Assembly (NCBI RefSeq): GCF_002776525.5
Contig: NC_045441.1
Span: 66,512,650 to 66,576,649 of the forward strand
DNA length: 64,000 nt
Origin: Piliocolobus tephrosceles
Taxonomy: Eukaryota; Chordata; Mammalia; Primates; Cercopithecidae
Direction: 5' to 3'
Part shown: in pieces, positions 48,009 through 59,440 of the stretch
Layout of the letters: each line of letters begins with the position of its first letter
Position numbering within the stretch: position 1 is the stretch's first letter
Notes under the pieces: generated by a model
What the model was told of the DNA's origin: nothing
Databases searched by the model: none
The model's input: only the letters and a program-made list of their open reading frames with translations
Made by a program: the position numbers and the translations under genes

Positions 48009-49079
48009 TTTACTCATTTTTTAGCTTGTTTTTAATGCTTGGATTCATTACTTTATAATGAACCAAAAATAAGAAATTCAAAATACTATATTTGAAATTT
48101 AAAAGAATCAGTGAGCTAGAAGAATAGGATTATAACATAACTTAGAAATGACAATTGTTCTATGTATTTGGAAGGTTGTTAAATGTATCCTCCAATGGTA
48201 TTTTACCCGCACCTCAATATATAAATTATTCAGACTTTTCCAGTTCAGCCTACAACCAGGTAGTATTAATAGTGTGGCTAATTTTACCCTGTGAAAATGA
48301 TTGCTTTGTCTTACAAGCCTACTATATTCCCCATATTGCTAGAACCATACCAGTCACATAAACAATTGCTTATTGATTTCAGAAATGTCCTTATTCTATT
48401 CTTACTCCCTCTAAGACAAAAATCCTAAGTACTTCCATAATAATTAACCAGGCTATGGGTGCTTTTCCTGCCTCCAACACCTAGGGTTTATTAATGACAA
48501 GTTCTATAAAATCCCAATCGATCACACTTACTCTGATATCCTCAGAGAACAAAACTTCAACTGATCATTAAATCCTGAAAGAGGGATGTGCCTACTTTGT
48601 CAGGAACCACCATGTTTTTTCTTCATAACTGTGTTTGATAAAATATATTTTGTCTTCTTACAGGGCGTGTTCCACAAGTTAGCTTCTAATGACTAATAAT
48701 TATCAGTATGCCCCCACAACCTGCTATTTATGGTTTGTGAGGATTGGGGGAGGCTAGTTTCTATTTTTCACTGCCGTAGGCCCTATCCAGACTGTTATTC
48801 TTCTATGTTCTTGTAGGGGCATGTAGAGGATCATGGGTTTTCTTGAACATTAGTCCCTAATTTTGTCTATTCTATCTCTCTTGTTGCTGGTCACTGTTGA
48901 CTTCCACTCACTTGCCAATAGTCTCAAAGTCTACTGAAGCACATGATTTATAGCATTTGTCTTCATTTTTATTTCATCATCATTTGAAATATTTACTCTG
49001 TCTTTAACCAAAGATTTTGCTATATGATTTTATAATACAACTCATTAGAAAACCTCTTATTAATTTGTTTTCAATTTAT
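48009..49079. other. Unassigned DNA, nothing recognised
   Basis: About 1 kb without a repeat I can name or a supported coding frame. Confidence 0.4.
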
Positions 49080-49440
49080 TTTAATAAAATATGAATTGTT
49101 TTGGCCATCGAAATTTTAGCAGATGTGAAGTGAATTGAGGCTTTAATTTGCTTGTGTGACTAGATTTTGCCTCCTGTACTCTGTCACTCACAATGAGAAG
49201 AGCATACCCAGGTAGCTTCTTCTCTATCAGCCAGCCCTCTAAAATGAACATGCATAGAAAAGACTGAAATCCTGGAGCAAAGTTTTCCAGATCCACACTG
49301 TGGAGCCAAATGGTCCAGCCTAGATCAACTGAAAATAGTCAAACCACAGTCTGATAAGCACAAGACACAATGTTATTGTAAGCCGATAAGATTTTTGAGG
49401 TTGTTTGTTACGCAGCAGCATTGACCAATAGACATAATAG
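49080..49440 (+). mobile_element. MLT1-type (ERVL-MaLR) LTR, plus strand, diverged
   Basis: The right part contains TTATTGTAAGCCGATAAGAT followed by TTTTGAGGTTGTTTGTTACG, then a CAGCAGCATT block, the recognisable 3' end of MLT1 LTRs. The 5' part is more decayed and its boundary uncertain. Confidence 0.65.
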
Positions 49441-50830
49441 CACTTACTACATTTGATGAATAAATTAAGGACAAATTTCAAACCCATGTGGGCAACTTTC
49501 TAACTCCCTAACATGGTAGTTCCTGGAACTCCTGAACAAGAACTATCACTTCCATTCTCTTCAGCCACTCCCTGTCACATTCGTGCACTAGAATGCCTCA
49601 TTGTCAAAGCTAACTTCTACTTTACATCCTTTAGCTTTCACACTTCTTCACTCCTTCTTAACTACTGTTTGACCTTCTGTAGACCTCATGTACTTGATCC
49701 TGCATTTTCTTTCATAACTATAATCATCTTCTTGGACTAAATTATCTGCTCAATACAGAACCCATAATCACTTGATTATATTTTCAACCAATCTGTTCTT
49801 CTTTCATTTCCTATATCTTCTCTGAAAACCTCAAACATAGATCAAGCCCTCAATGTATTCTCTTCACTCCTACATCCAGACTAGCAATAGCACTTGAGAA
49901 AATTGTATATAACTTGAGTAATTCCATAAGATGAGATGCAATATGGTCATATCTCATATTGTACAAATAAATTGTTCGACGTGCTAGTTAGCTTAAAAGC
50001 AGAAAGTTTAGCATCTTCTAAAGGTTTCTCTCATTCTGTGCATCTTACAAGATCCCAAGGGATAGACAGTCCCAAAGTGGGTCAGTCTACCTGAACCTAA
50101 GAGCATGTTTTTTTAAATAGAAACAAGGATCACCAGTGATTGTTATATGGTTTTCCATGTAACAGCCACTTTTCAGGAAGTTAAACATTTAGAGCCCACA
50201 AGTGCTGTCATGATCAGTAGTACATGGACTTGTAGCGCCAACAGTTTTTTCTGATATCCTCATTTCTTTATATCACGGTCAGGCAGGATTTTTCTTTATA
50301 TACCTAACATATGACATTTTAAAATTCATCCTCTTTCCCTGCATAGTGGGATTATTTTCCCAAAGTATTAAAGCAGTTGACCCTTAATGACTTCAAGGGT
50401 CTACTGTACTGAGCCAGCTTGCTCCCCGGGCAATTTCTTACCCTTTTGTTCTTTCTGTTGGGTGTATTGGAGACTGAATTCTTAGAGTGCATTTGCTAGG
50501 CTGTTGTATCATCTGGCATCTGATTTGGTTCAGTCACTAGAAGTCATTGGTGGTATAATGAATGGATAGATTAAGGGAAATTTTCAAGATATCTCTCCTT
50601 CTCCCTCTGGGGCAGCAGCTCTAATAATGGCTGTATCTCTTCTTTGGATTCAACTTCTCTTGAATATACCAACTAAGATTCGATGTTATGCTGGATTACT
50701 CCACCCCTGGGCTCTGGTAATATAACCTCCTCATTTTTCTCCTGCAAGCTAAAGATAGTAGCAACTTCCTGCTGTTACTAATCTTGTGTTGCTTCATTAG
50801 CCTAAGATTGGATTTTCATCTTTTCCTAAA
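49441..50830. other. Unassigned DNA with a small palindrome
   Basis: 49500-49920 and 50030-50780 look like old repeat-derived pyrimidine-rich DNA that I cannot name. The palindrome at 50374-50406 is listed separately. Confidence 0.35.
50374..50406. repeat. 33-bp palindrome resembling two Tigger/MER2 ends
   Basis: CAGTTGACCCTT at the left and AAGGGTCTACTG at the right are inverted copies with one mismatch, and both match the terminal repeat of the Tigger at 46987-48006. A TA follows on the right; the left side has AG. It looks like a transposon with its interior deleted. Confidence 0.6.
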
Positions 50831-50846
50831 AGACACTAAGCTCTTA

Positions 50847-51155
50847 GGCCGGGCGCAGTGGCTCAAGCCTGTAATCCCAGCACTTTGGGAGGCCGAGACG
50901 GGCGGATCACCAGGTCAAGAGATCGAGACCATCCTGGCTAACACGGTGAAACCCCGTCTCTACTAAAAATAATACAAAAAACTAGCCGGGCGAGGTGGCG
51001 GGCGCCTGTAGTCCCAGCTACACGGGAGGCTGAGGCAGGAGAATGGCGTAAACCCGGGAGGCAGAGCTTGCAGTGAGCTGAGATGCGGCCACTGCACTCC
51101 AGCCCGGGCGACAGAGCGAGGCTCCGTCTCAAAAAAAAAAAAAAAAAAAAAAAAA
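50847..51155 (+). mobile_element. AluY of Old World monkey type, full length
   Basis: A complete young Alu with an A25 tail (51131-51155). AAAAGACACTAAGCTCTT flanks it as an exact target duplication (50828-50845 and ending at 51169). Bases that I recall as typical of cercopithecid AluY (YRa group) are GGCTCAAGCCTG, GGGCGAGGTGGCG, GGCGTAAACCCGGG, GCGGCCACTGCACTCC and AGCCCGGGCGAC. Few other differences from the AluY consensus exist, so the insertion is recent. Confidence 0.95.
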
Positions 51156-51169
51156 GACACTAAGCTCTT

Positions 51170-51544
51170 TCCTTCCTCAGTTCCTTTGTCCTTCCTGATG
51201 TCTCTGGCTTAGAATGGGCTTTTCTTATATTTTTTCATGGAGAGCTCCTTCTTGTTTAGGTCTCATTCCAGACATCATCTCTTACAAAGCTGTGTCTGGT
51301 TTCCATTACTCTCTCACATACAAAGTCCTTTTGTTTCATGAGGCACAGCCTATATAGCTTGCAGGATTATTGTTTACTTGCATTCTGACTTTTTTCTCCA
51401 AATTGATTGTAGCTCAACGGTGGCTAAAACCTTGTCTCTCTTGCTTGTTTCTGTATCCTCAATACCTACAATGAAACATGTTAGATTTATGAAACAGATT
51501 TCTTAAATGAGTAAAAGAAAAAAAGAATGAATAAAATCTGATTA
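51170..51544. other. Unassigned DNA, possible L2 trace
   Basis: 51410-51500 has a weak L2 3' end pattern (CTCAACGGTGGCTAAAACCT, CAATACCTACAATGAAACAT). Not certain. Confidence 0.35.
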
Positions 51545-51740
51545 TAGCCTTTAAGAAGCCTATCTCATTTAATTCTTACTACAAGCTGATTTCATAATTG
51601 CTATTATTATCCAAATTTAACAGTTGAGGGAACTGACATTTATAGAGATTAAGTAGCTTGTCATGAATTATTTCAGAAGTCATAAGATTAAGTAACTTAT
51701 TAAAAAGCTAATAACATGGTGGATTCTGTATTTTAAAAGT
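51545..51740 (-). repeat. MIR SINE, minus strand, diverged
   Basis: TCATTTAATTCTTACTACAA, CTATTATTATCCAAATTTAA and AGAGATTAAGTAGCTTGTCA are reversed MIR blocks in order. Confidence 0.65.
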
Positions 51741-53089
51741 AGGTTTTTGTGATTCCCCAGCTCATACTCTTTACTGTAATTTATTTTAAAAAAATCATTA
51801 GAATGATCCTGACAAAGTCATGTAGAAGAATATTACCCATTCTTCTGTTGACTAGATTATGTCTCAGTTATCCACATATGCAATACTGTACACAATTTCT
51901 AGTCTTGAGAAACTTGAGGTAGAATAGATTTGAAATGTAGAAATCAAGAATTTCAATTTGGATATGTTAAATATGAGGTCCAAATGGTGGAATCTAGTAT
52001 TCTATTGGAGTTTGAAATTTTAGATATAAATCCGGAAATGATCAAGTTCTATGTGATGCTTTCAGCAGCAGCACTATATGAGATTACCCAGAGATTAACC
52101 AGGGAGAGGATGGGGACACAGCACTGGCCTGAAGCTTGGGTTGCCTTAGTGTTTAATGGCTGAAGTGAGAAGTGGGAGTGACTAAGGAAGTAGAAGAGGA
52201 GCAGTCATCGAAAGACAAGGAAAAGCAGAGAGTGTAGGTTCCCAGACATGAGCAGGAGGAGCAATTCAAGAAGACATAGTGGTGAAGGCCCAGTAAGACA
52301 AGCAGAGCACAAAAGGATACTTCTGGTATACAGGAGGGGACTGAAGGGAGGGATTGAGTGAGAAGCAAGATGAAGTGATGGAGAAAGTGACTAGAGACCA
52401 CAGCCTTGGGAAATGTTGTTTCAAAATGAGGCTGCAGCCCTATTTCCATAATTAAGCTTAGTTTCTGGCACAGAGTGGCTACTCAGTAAATGTTAATTTC
52501 ATGCAACTAGATTAAATGGGATGCTGAGTTATAATTTGTTTTAAGGAACAGTGTATAGCAGAGTGGGCAGTTGAGTGTGCATGCTAATTTGCTGTTGGGT
52601 AGAATGGACAATGAGAAAAAGTCACTTGTAGATTTGTTCTTCTAAGCATTTGACTCCCACAAGAGTTGGAAAGGTGTGTATGTAACAGTATAATATTCAA
52701 TAAAAAGAAGGCCATGATAACATTTCTTGTTTCAGAGGTTGAAAGAAAAAAAGGGCATTGCATCCAAATTGAACAGTAGGTTAAATGGGGATATCCGAGA
52801 CATGTGTATGATTCATCTCAAAATATCAGCATCCAACAGTTTCTCACATAGTCTGTTACTTTTAATCTAGTATCCATCTATGTTTGATTATTAGAACAAA
52901 GTAGATATCCAACCTTACTAAATAAGTAAGCTTAATTTTGCACCTTACACTAAGCATGCCTTTGGCCTGAAAGTGACCCACTTCTCTTTGATGTGATAAA
53001 ATGCCTTGACTTTTGAAGACTATTTTCCTCAAATAACTTTTTACTTCTGTTTTGGTAAGCGGTTTTATTCTGGTACCTAAGGAATTATA
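51741..53089. other. Unassigned DNA, no gene called
   Basis: 52140-52440 is strongly purine-rich on the plus strand; the 98-codon minus frame there reflects composition. 52455-52500 has a weak MIR/L2 end (TTTCTGGCACAGAGTGGCTA). Confidence 0.4.
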
Positions 53090-53205
53090 ATAATTATTGA
53101 AGTGGGGTATCATTATAATCTTAGTTTTACATATGAGAAAAGTGAGGGATATCATCATTAGGTGAATTAACAAAGCTTAGATGAGTATCACAAGTTCTGA
53201 TTTTA
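53090..53205 (-). repeat. MIR fragment, minus strand
   Basis: ATCTTAGTTTTACATATGAG plus the surrounding bases match the middle of a reversed MIR. Weak. Confidence 0.45.
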
Positions 53206-53907
53206 GGTGTCTTTGGCTAGATTCCATGACTCATGTAGGGTTAGTGGTTTCAATAACAGTCCTCATCAAAGGATATTTGAAAAAAGCAAGCTAGTGTGGT
53301 GGTTGATAAATGGCAAAGCAGTCATATGTAAATAGTTTCCGAGGTTTTTACATAAGAAGTTTACTTCCTTATTGAAAACTAATGGATACAATGGGACACT
53401 AATTAGGGTTCCCTAAGAGTTCTCCAAGAGGAGTTGCATTGGAGTTGATGCGAATTGGCAGAAAGCAGCATGAATTGATTTGATCACTAAAAGGCCTTGC
53501 ATTTGGGGCTTTTTTTTTTAAATGGAAAATGGTTCCCCAAAGAAAACATATATCATAGGAGAATGAGAGGAAGAGAAGATAAAGAAAATTGAATGTTCAT
53601 TGCTGATCAATTATTCAGAATCAATTATGGTTTGCTAGGGAAAGCATACTGTGCCAAAGCCAAACAAAACTCCAGTAAGCATTAGGATTAATTACTCTCA
53701 TGCCTGTATAAGCTAGAGGAAGGAGGGGCTGGCATCTACTGGCAGAACTTGACTGTTCTCTAGGAGCAGAAAATGATTGTGACACAAAGAGAGAGAACAT
53801 CCTGTTTCAGAATATCAGACTTTATTTTTTTTTTAATTAAAAGAGAGAGTCTGTGTTCAATTTATGGTAGGGGTATGTAAATGTATATAATTTCTTCTAA
53901 CAAACAC
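53206..53907. other. Single-copy DNA, nothing recognised
   Basis: No repeat or coding signal visible. Confidence 0.4.
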
Positions 53908-54390
53908 TGTATTAGTGTTCTCCAGAGAAACAGAACCAATAGAATGTGTGTGTATCTATGTATGTATATTCATATACAGATAGATGGAGCTGAGAATGAT
54001 ATATAGAGAGAGAAAGAAAGCAAGATTTATTTTAAGGAATTGGATCATGATATTGTGAAGCTGAAATGTCCGAAAACTGCAGGGCAAGACAGCTGGCTAG
54101 AAATTCCTCCAAGAATTGATGTTGTAGTGCATAGTCTAAAAGGCTAGAAACTCAGACAGAATTTTCAGGTTGCAATCTGGATCCTTTGATCTCTTTTCTT
54201 AAGGCTTTCAACTGATTAGATGAAGGCCCACCTACATTAGGAAGGATTATCTGCTTTATTCAAATCTAATGATTTACATGTTAATCATATCTATACAATG
54301 TCTTCACAGCAACATCTAGACTGGTGTGTGGCCAAACTGGGTATCATACCCTAAGCAAACTGACACATCAAATTAACCATCACTCTTACA
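53908..54390 (-). mobile_element. Solo LTR, ERVL (MLT2-like), second copy
   Basis: Same family as 11114-11614 and same orientation. The left edge is TGTATTAGTGTTCTCCAGAG, with AACAGAACCAATAGAATGTG next and TTTATTTTAAGGAATTGGAT further in. The right edge is CAAATTAACCATCACTCTTA followed by CA, which reads TGTAAGAGTGATGG on the minus strand. Flanking 5-mers AACAC and CTACC do not match, so the target duplication has been lost or the ends are slightly off. Confidence 0.78.
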
Positions 54391-54424
54391 CTACCTACTT
54401 ATGGTTCAGGTCAGTGCTATAGAT

Positions 54425-54615
54425 AATAACTTTTCACATTTTGATAGCTATTTTTACGTACTGTCATAGTCATACATTTCATATTCTCATAACAGTAGTG
54501 CAGGTTAAACAGAGTAGCAAACTTTACTATAATGACATAAATGAAGAGACTGAGTCATTTAAAACATACAATTCCTAAATTGTAGACTAGAGCCCACACC
54601 CAGTGTCATAAAGAA
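54425..54615 (-). repeat. MIR SINE, minus strand, diverged
   Basis: TTTCATATTCTCATAACAGT, ATGAAGAGACTGAGTCATTT and AGACTAGAGCCCACACCCAG follow reversed MIR order. Confidence 0.6.
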
Positions 54616-55319
54616 TTTTATTAGCAGTCAATAAGGAAAAAAAAAAGCAAAAGCAATGTTAGTAAGAAACTATGTTCCTGGAATGAAAATTAGGCATTGA
54701 TATGGGTAGGAGTATCATCTTTATCATTAAATTAGAATTATTCTGTGAATTTGAAATTGCAAGCAACTTTCATTTAGCTTGAAATATTTTCACTCACAGA
54801 AATAGCTAAGCTGTGATAAGACAATTTAATGGTAAGAATGACACAATCTTCCTAATTTCTTTTAAAAAATAATAAGGATTGAGTGTCATATATGAAATGA
54901 AATAGATCTATCTCATATAATCTATGTCTATATACAGACATAAATAATTAAAATAGAACAATAATTATTAGTCCCTGCCCAAGAATCTGTAGTACCCCAC
55001 AGCCCACTCACTGAGAAGGATTTAGAAGGAAAAGGGCAATGATTCATCATAGCTGAATAGGGTGTGTGTGTGTACAAATTACTGTGTTTTTTTTTTTCTT
55101 GACATATATTTCCTCCTCTGTGGAGGCTCTCTTTATTCACAGGTATCAGACATAAGGGAATAAAAATCCTATCAGTATTAAAAAGTCTTCCCCAGTGAGA
55201 CCGTGTTTTCCTTTCACATTTGACTGCCGTTGAATGGTCTTTTGAGTTGAGAGAGATTGAGAGATCTTTCTCATTTTTAAAGGATGAATTGGTTAACTAT
55301 AATGCTAGAAAGGGAATAT
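54616..55319. other. Single-copy AT-rich DNA, nothing recognised
   Basis: Contains a short (GT)n near 55061-55072 and a T12 run near 55088. Confidence 0.4.
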
Positions 55320-55560
55320 CATAGCAATTATTTGAAACATTTAAAAACTGGGCCTATTGCAAGCGATTATGTTTGGAGTTAATGAAGCGCTGATACCCCT
55401 AACGTAGTAAAGGGAAGAAAGATCTTTTGCCAATAAAATCTCATCAGATGATGGCCTTGACAGAACATCCCACTATTCCTGTCAGCCAGAGCTGTCATAA
55501 ACAAAACATTGATGAGACAATGACAATAATTAACACAGTGTTAATGGGATATGGAGCCTC
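55320..55560. promoter_or_regulatory. Candidate conserved noncoding element
   Basis: Repeat-free, without long open frames, and dense in transcription-factor-like words. ATAAACA (FOX-type) lies near 55497, two ACAAT (SOX-type) near 55517-55526, TAATTA (homeodomain) near 55528, several CTGTCA/TGACAG (TALE-type) at about 55459-55498, and the near-palindrome ATTAACACAGTGTTAAT at 55529-55545. Enhancer function is inferred only from motif density. Confidence 0.3.
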
Positions 55561-56520
55561 ACAGTTATTTTTTCAGCTACAATGAACTTAATGCATGCCA
55601 AGCAGTGTACTGGTTTAACATCATAACATGTTTCTCTTGTATTTACTGTGGCTATGTTGGCTCTCTTGTGTTACAAATCACAGATATGCTTTCTCAGGCT
55701 TATGAGAAGGTAGATAAGGGAACAAGATGCTAGAAATCCAACAGCTATGTTCACATTACTATTAAAGGTTGAGAGTTAAGAAATTGGCTTGTTTTGAACT
55801 GTTTAGATAAGACTATGGCCAAACAATGGAAGACACTTTGGATTATGATTGTAAATCTAGTAGATAATATTCTTTTAAAAGTAGAAACCTTGAGCCAAAA
55901 GTTAAAATAATCAGAGACATTGGATTTTATTAGAGATGTTGTCACTGGCAGAATTAGGTTAATAAGGTCATGCAAGGTATTGGCTGCCGCTACTATAAGC
56001 AGACATATTTGGTGGTGATTATGTAGGCAACAAGACAGCATATCTGGTACAGGACAACAAATTGAGTGGGGAAGCAGTCAAGGATAGCTCGGTAGGTTCC
56101 CTGAATATAAATCTCTGGACCCCCCACTGAGTCTGACCTGTTTAAACTTGACTATCTTTTCAAAGGTATATCTAAGAGGCCTCTCCCTCTTGGCATTTCT
56201 GTTTTTCAATAAGATACTTATAAAACATATATATGTCCTTAAGTCACATTTCAGGATTAATAAATTTCATCTCACGCAAGGAACATACATGGTACGTCTA
56301 GACAGAATTTTTTTTTTTTTTTTTCATTTTAGCCTTTCTGCTTGAACTCGAATCAAAGGAAATAACTGCATTACATAAAACGCATTCACTTGTGGAAATG
56401 GTAATGTTTTGATCTCCATTAAATACTGGAAATAAAAAAAAAGTTTGAATGTACGCTGAAAAGCAGGATTATTTTTACCATCCTGAATGACAAATCTTTC
56501 TGAACAGGCTTTCCAGCAAT
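55561..56520. other. Single-copy DNA, nothing recognised
   Basis: A 96-codon minus frame at 55751-56041 has no recognised domain. T17 near 56309. Confidence 0.4.
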
Positions 56521-56534
56521 TAGTCTTGCTCTAA

Positions 56535-56668
56535 TGCTATTTCTACACTGGCAAGATGAAGTCTGTTACTTGCCAGATCTCTGGAGAATATGGTGCTTTC
56601 TGTAGAGGCACAAGTATATGTCCAAATGCCAGAGTATATACTTGTACTTGGCTAGTGTAGAAACAGCA
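56535..56668. repeat. Imperfect foldback structure
   Basis: An outer stem of TGCTATTTCTACACTGGCAA (56535-56554) pairs with the region 56647-56668 with about one mismatch and a small gap. A perfect 10-bp inner stem, ACAAGTATAT (56610-56619) and ATATACTTGT (56636-56645), surrounds a 16-base loop. Possibly an old MITE or a hairpin-forming conserved element. Confidence 0.6.
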
Positions 56669-56789
56669 GAAGAGACCTGAAATACTCAAATTTTTATTGG
56701 ATTAGCTCAGTGATTTCTCTGAGGAATCATGCTTAACTTCTCTAGGAGTCACAAATTATTAAACATAATGTAAGGAAGTCTGTGGGTTA

Positions 56790-56885
56790 TTCTGACTATT
56801 TACTGAACATGCATTATGTTTGGCATGACTGAGAATCACAAGGAAATGAAATCATGGTCCTTACTCTAAAGGAGACCATAAAGGG
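56790..56885 (-). repeat. L2 LINE 3' region fragment, minus strand
   Basis: TATTTACTGAACATGCATTA, TGGCATGACTGAGAATCACA and TCCTTACTCTAAAGGAGACC follow the order of an antisense L2 end. Confidence 0.6.
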
Positions 56886-57739
56886 TGTTTTCCTCTTTGA
56901 TTTGCAATTTAATTGAAGAGATTAATATGATGCTTCAAAATGGATTTTTAGAAACTATTTTTACATGCACTTCAGCATACAAATGCTTTTTTATGGAGAG
57001 GCTGTTAAATACTTTAGAACTTCTTTTAAAATAATATGAAAATATCATTCTAGTCAAAATTTATGGTGTTTTTTTAAATATTCTAAATTTCTTAATATTG
57101 TCCTTCGTGTATCTCGTCTATCAAAAGAGAAAAATCTGGCAGTCTATGAAGATTGTTTTAAAAAAAACTTTCATTTTGTCATTTTGTTAGATTCAAAGGC
57201 TTCAGAATAGTCTGTTCCCTATTCTGTCTCTTTTTGAGAACTTCAAGAGGAATGACTTTTTCAAAGAACACCCTGTTGAAGTAGATTTTCATTGCCACTC
57301 TAGAAACACATAATTTGGATGTCATCCCATAGTCTGTCTCAATTAAAGTACTATCAACCCTAAGTTTTCTTTTATCTCAGGCTAAAATCAAAGCTTGCTT
57401 TTTTTATACAAGTAAATATATAGGACAGTCACTATGTATGGTAATCAATTCACATTTTTTTCCTTAAATCTTAGCACTTAGTTATAAAATTAATTAAAGG
57501 TTGTTTGTCTTATAGGTACTACTGTTTCACAATGACAAGTACTATGAGTATTATTATTAATAAAATATATTTTTTTCTAAATTTAATATCTAACAAGTTA
57601 CATACTTCTCTCTAATATTTAGGTTTTAGGGCATTAAATGGAGTTGTTGATTATAAAATAACTGAAAACTCAAATATGGTAAGTTATCTTTTTCTCACAT
57701 AAATAGCTCCATATACAAAAAAGTTGTGGATATTTAACC
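56886..57739. other. Single-copy AT-rich DNA, nothing recognised
   Basis: No repeat or coding signal visible. Confidence 0.4.
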
Positions 57740-57990
57740 ATTATTATATATTTATAATAATGAATACTAACATATTGTTTTCTGTACCAAGTGCTTTCAA
57801 ATACGTTTTTTATATATCTCAATAGCTTTAGACCACTTTTATTCTAGGAGTAGTAATGGTGGTGGTAATAGTGGTATTGCCATTTTGCCAATCAGAAAAT
57901 GAGCCTTAGAGAAGTTTAAAAATCAACTTGGATACATATGTTTTATAAGTTGCCGAGGAAACTCTTGAGTCCAAATCTCTTACTAAATTT
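57740..57990 (-). repeat. MIR SINE, minus strand
   Basis: CTAACATATTGTTTTCTGTA, TGCCATTTTGCCAATCAGAA, GAGCCTTAGAGAAGTTTAAA and AACTCTTGAGTCCAAATCTC follow reversed MIR order. Confidence 0.7.
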
Positions 57991-59222
57991 CGCTATACTT
58001 TCTCTTCATGTCTATGGGTTGTAAATGTGAGATATTCAGATCTGCAAGTTTTACAGGCATATAACTTGTTGGGGTTACATTCAAGCAGCCCCTAGATCTT
58101 TTCCTAAGCATTATTCTGGGCCCACAACCAACCTGAAAACCTTAATGAATTTCAAAATCATAACCTTCTGCAAGTCAATGTCTTGCCCCACTCTTGTTTC
58201 TGCAACTATTTTTTTAGTCATAGACCATGTGTTAGCATCCTGAGCTCACATTACTTCACAGATGACTCCAGATAACAAATGCCAACAACTGTTCACTCTG
58301 ATTCCATCCCCTTGATGAGTTTCTAATCTCTATTCTGGCTCTACTCTCATTCTAGCTCATCAGAATAAAGTTACTACTAAATCTTTTACTTCTGTAGATG
58401 ATTTGCTCATTTTGGAAGAGCAAAATGATAATAAAAACAGAGTCCAAGATTTTGCCTTCACACATCCCAGTAAGTTTTCTTTTTTATAAAAGAATTTTAT
58501 AGCTTTGCCTCACTATTTCTTTTGAAAATGATAGTGTGAATTTGTCAAAATCATAATGTGAATTTGTGCTCAAAGCATTGATTGTCAGTTACTCAGCCTT
58601 TTGAATGAATTATACCTTTAGTACCATATACAGATCCTACTGATGTTCATTATGAAGTGCCTGTTTTTCTAATTTTCATTTTGTATTCACAAGGACAGTC
58701 CCAAGGCCTCAGCTCAAGGAAACATAGAAGACCATTTATTTATTGGTAAATGTGGTTTAATGTAATGTTTCACAATGGGATACTGTAAAACTTGGCATTT
58801 CTTCATTTTTCCTATCTTTAATCTCCTCACCGAGTCATTACCATTGATCAAAATCATTCAAGAGGATGAGATCAAAGTAGATATTTAGATAGTTGCAGTA
58901 GGTGAGCATTTATGGTGTCTATCTTGCATCTGTCCAATGCGTAAAACATTCTTTGAAGTGATTCCAATGTTTATATTGATGCTGAGTGTTCAGATATTTC
59001 AGCAAAATTGTGGCCATCTGAAATCAGATTTTTTTGCACCACTATTTTTTGCAGCACGATTTTGTACCACTATTCATTCTGAAATGACAAACAAAAAAGG
59101 CGGCTCACAGTTCCTTGAAAATAAAGCGGAATTGTTGAGCACCCAAGAACAATTAATTTATCTAAAAGGAGAAAACCCAAATATTACACATGATAAAAGA
59201 AAGCATTCATATGAGAAATCTT
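57991..59222. other. Unassigned DNA, no gene called
   Basis: The 106-codon plus frame at 58937-59257 has no recognised domain and its last codons run into a tandem repeat. Confidence 0.4.
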
Positions 59223-59291
59223 CATATTACCTAACAATCACAATCCATATTACCTAACAATCACAATTCATATTACCTAAAAATCACAATT
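59223..59291. repeat. Three tandem copies of a 23-bp unit
   Basis: Units at 59223-59245, 59246-59268 and 59269-59291 start CATATTACCTAA and end TCACAATT or TCACAATC. They differ at only two positions. There are no spacers, so this is a minisatellite and not a CRISPR array. Confidence 0.93.
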
Positions 59292-59440
59292 TTTCACATG
59301 AAAGCTAAGAAGTACAAGAGAAGCAACACGAAACAAAACATACCCAAACAAAAGTGAAATATATAATCATAAGGGGCAATATATGGCAAAGAAGTGTCCA
59401 TTGGACCCTGGTGGTGAACATGCAGGTCACACGTAGTGAC

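Noticed and set aside
58937..59257. A 106-codon plus-strand open frame
   Set aside because: No recognisable domain, AT-driven composition, and its end runs through a 23-bp tandem repeat. Nothing supports translation.
59223..59291. Regularly spaced repeats, considered as CRISPR
   Set aside because: The units abut without spacers and the window is clearly primate.
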